Source: Variovorax sp. SG517 | Lineage (GTDB): Bacteria > Pseudomonadota > Gammaproteobacteria > Burkholderiales > Burkholderiaceae_C | DNA: 64,000 bases | Assembly (NCBI RefSeq): GCF_013376045.1 | Contig: NZ_JABMJG010000001.1 | Location: forward strand, 806,001 to 870,000 | Direction of reading: 5' to 3' | In this document: positions 62,913 through 64,000 of the stretch, one piece after another | Layout: every line of letters begins with the position of its first letter | Position numbering within the stretch: position 1 is the stretch's first letter | The notes under the pieces: generated by a model | Told to the model about the DNA's origin: nothing | Seen by the model: the letters and a program-made list of their open reading frames with translations, nothing else | Database searches by the model: none | Program-made: the position numbers and the translations under genes

Positions 62913-64000
62913 ATGACCAACCAACTCGACAGCCGCAAGCGCTGGCTCGCATTGATGGTGCTGTGCCTCGGCGTCCTGATGATCGTGCTCGACACCACCA
63001 TCGTGAACGTGGCGCTGCCCTCGATCCGCACCGACCTGGGCTTCACCGAGACCTCGCTGGTCTGGGTGGTGAACGCCTACATGCTGACCTTCGGCGGCTT
63101 CCTGCTGCTCGGAGGCCGGCTCGGCGACCTGTACGGCCACCGCCGCGTGTTCCTCGCGGGCCTGGTGCTGTTCACGCTGGCATCGCTGGCCTGCGGGGTC
63201 TCGACCTCGCAGGGCCTTCTGGTGGCGGCGCGCGCGGTGCAGGGCCTGGGCGGCGCTGTGGTGTCGGCCGTTTCGCTCTCGCTCATCATGAACCTCTTCA
63301 CCGAGCCGGCCGACCGCGCCAAGGCGATGGGCGTGTACGGCTTCGTGTGCGCCGGCGGCGGCAGCATCGGCGTGCTGCTGGGCGGCCTGCTCACGAGCAC
63401 GCTGAGCTGGCACTGGATCTTCCTGGTGAACCTGCCGATCGGCGTGGCGGTGTATGCGCTGTGCGTGGCGCTGCTGCCCAGCGCGCGCGGCCATGCGCAC
63501 GGCGAGAAGCTCGACGTGGCGGGCGCCATCACCGTCACGCTGTCGCTGATGCTCGCGGTGTACGGCGTCGTCAACGGCAACGAGGCCGGCTGGGGCTCCA
63601 CGCAGACGCTGGGCCTGCTGGGCGCGGCCGTGGTGCTGCTGGTGATCTTCATCGCCATCGAGGCGCGCGTGCAGCATCCGCTGATGCCGCTGGGCCTGTT
63701 CAAGCTGCGCAGCGTGTCGGTGGCCAACGTGGTCGGCGTGCTGTGGGCGGCGGCCATGTTCGCGTGGTTCTTCATCTCGGCGCTCTACATGCAGCTGGTG
63801 CTGAACTACACGCCGATGCAGATCGGCCTGGCCTTCCTGCCGGCCAACATCATCATGGCGGTGTTCTCGCTGGGCCTCTCGGCGAAGATCGTCATGCGCT
63901 TCGGCATCCGCAAGCCGCTGGCGGCGGGGCTCTGGCTCGCGGCCATCGGGCTGGCGTTGTTCGCGCGCGCGCCGGTCAACGGCAGCTTCGTGGTCGACGT
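62913..64000 (+). CDS. DHA2-family (EmrB/QacA-like) MFS drug transporter, 3' partial
   Basis: The frame stays open to the window edge, giving 362 residues of a 14-TM exporter usually near 480. The DHA2 opening motif LDTTIVNVALPSI is present, as are the motif A loop GGRLGDLYGHRRVFLAG and the motif C region GGGSIGVLLGG. Fourth gene in the TetR-controlled set; with VOC and SRPBCC partners it suggests detoxification or efflux of an organic compound. Confidence 0.93.
   Translation, partial: MTNQLDSRKRWLALMVLCLGVLMIVLDTTIVNVALPSIRTDLGFTETSLVWVVNAYMLTFGGFLLLGGRLGDLYGHRRVFLAGLVLFTLASLACGVSTSQGLLVAARAVQGLGGAVVSAVSLSLIMNLFTEPADRAKAMGVYGFVCAGGGSIGVLLGGLLTSTLSWHWIFLVNLPIGVAVYALCVALLPSARGHAHGEKLDVAGAITVTLSLMLAVYGVVNGNEAGWGSTQTLGLLGAAVVLLVIFIAIEARVQHPLMPLGLFKLRSVSVANVVGVLWAAAMFAWFFISALYMQLVLNYTPMQIGLAFLPANIIMAVFSLGLSAKIVMRFGIRKPLAAGLWLAAIGLALFARAPVNGSFVVD

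Overview
This is a stretch of GC-rich chromosome from a betaproteobacterium of the Burkholderiales, most likely a Comamonadaceae member close to Variovorax. The assignment rests on gene order (ispE, tRNA-Gln, prs, rplY, pth; ftsY, two M16 peptidases, rsmD, coaD; rpoH, sco, ctaB, ctaA, surf1, ctaE, ctaG, ctaD, ctaC), on protein character and on many Bug, Dpp and LysR genes. It is inference, since no search could be run. Genes are densely packed and no gene-free gap exceeds 300 bases. I see no insertion sequence, prophage, CRISPR array or rRNA.

Layout. 1-4.3 kb holds housekeeping genes: ispE (5' end missing), tRNA-Gln(UUG), prs, rplY, pth, a small secreted protein and a dicluster ferredoxin. 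4.4-11.4 kb is a peptide-type ABC importer (two permeases, two ATPases, two tandem binding proteins), followed by an amidase, a YitT-like membrane protein, a LysR regulator with a divergent tautomerase, a TTC38-like repeat protein and a secreted D-aminoacylase (to 18.3 kb). 18.3-23.7 kb holds a histidine phosphatase, a Yip1-like protein, an alpha/beta hydrolase and a pyroglutamate route (pcp, pxpA, pxpC, pxpB). 23.7-30.7 kb returns to core genes: coaD, rsmD, an ArgO-like exporter with divergent ArgP-like regulator, two M16 peptidases and ftsY. A LuxR-type response regulator and hybrid kinase follow. rpoH comes next, with a perfect CIRCE operator across its promoter region, then an AlkC-like gene.

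36.1-46.1 kb is the aa3-type cytochrome c oxidase locus with its assembly factors (SCO, heme O and heme A synthases, SURF1, CtaG), including a 37-residue gene that is easy to miss. 46.3-52.9 kb carries a BioC-like protein, comF, trmL, small metabolic genes, an orphan ParA and a KefF/KefC pair.

52.9-60.6 kb is the most distinctive catabolic unit: a divergent amidohydrolase, crotonase, feruloyl-CoA synthase, SDR, orphan Bug receptor, acyl-CoA dehydrogenase and MarR regulator. The set fits CoA-dependent side-chain shortening of plant hydroxycinnamates ending in hydrolytic rather than thiolytic cleavage. A promoter with an overlapping palindrome lies between the divergent arms. The window ends with a TetR gene facing a VOC-SRPBCC-VOC-MFS operon across two matching 13-bp palindromes.

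The best leads for a second look are the CIRCE/rpoH arrangement, the hydroxycinnamate cluster, a dispersed repeat whose two copies show a compensatory base change in a hairpin, and hairpins at convergent gene ends whose arms contain both stop codons. I found no convincing wholly new defence or mobile system.
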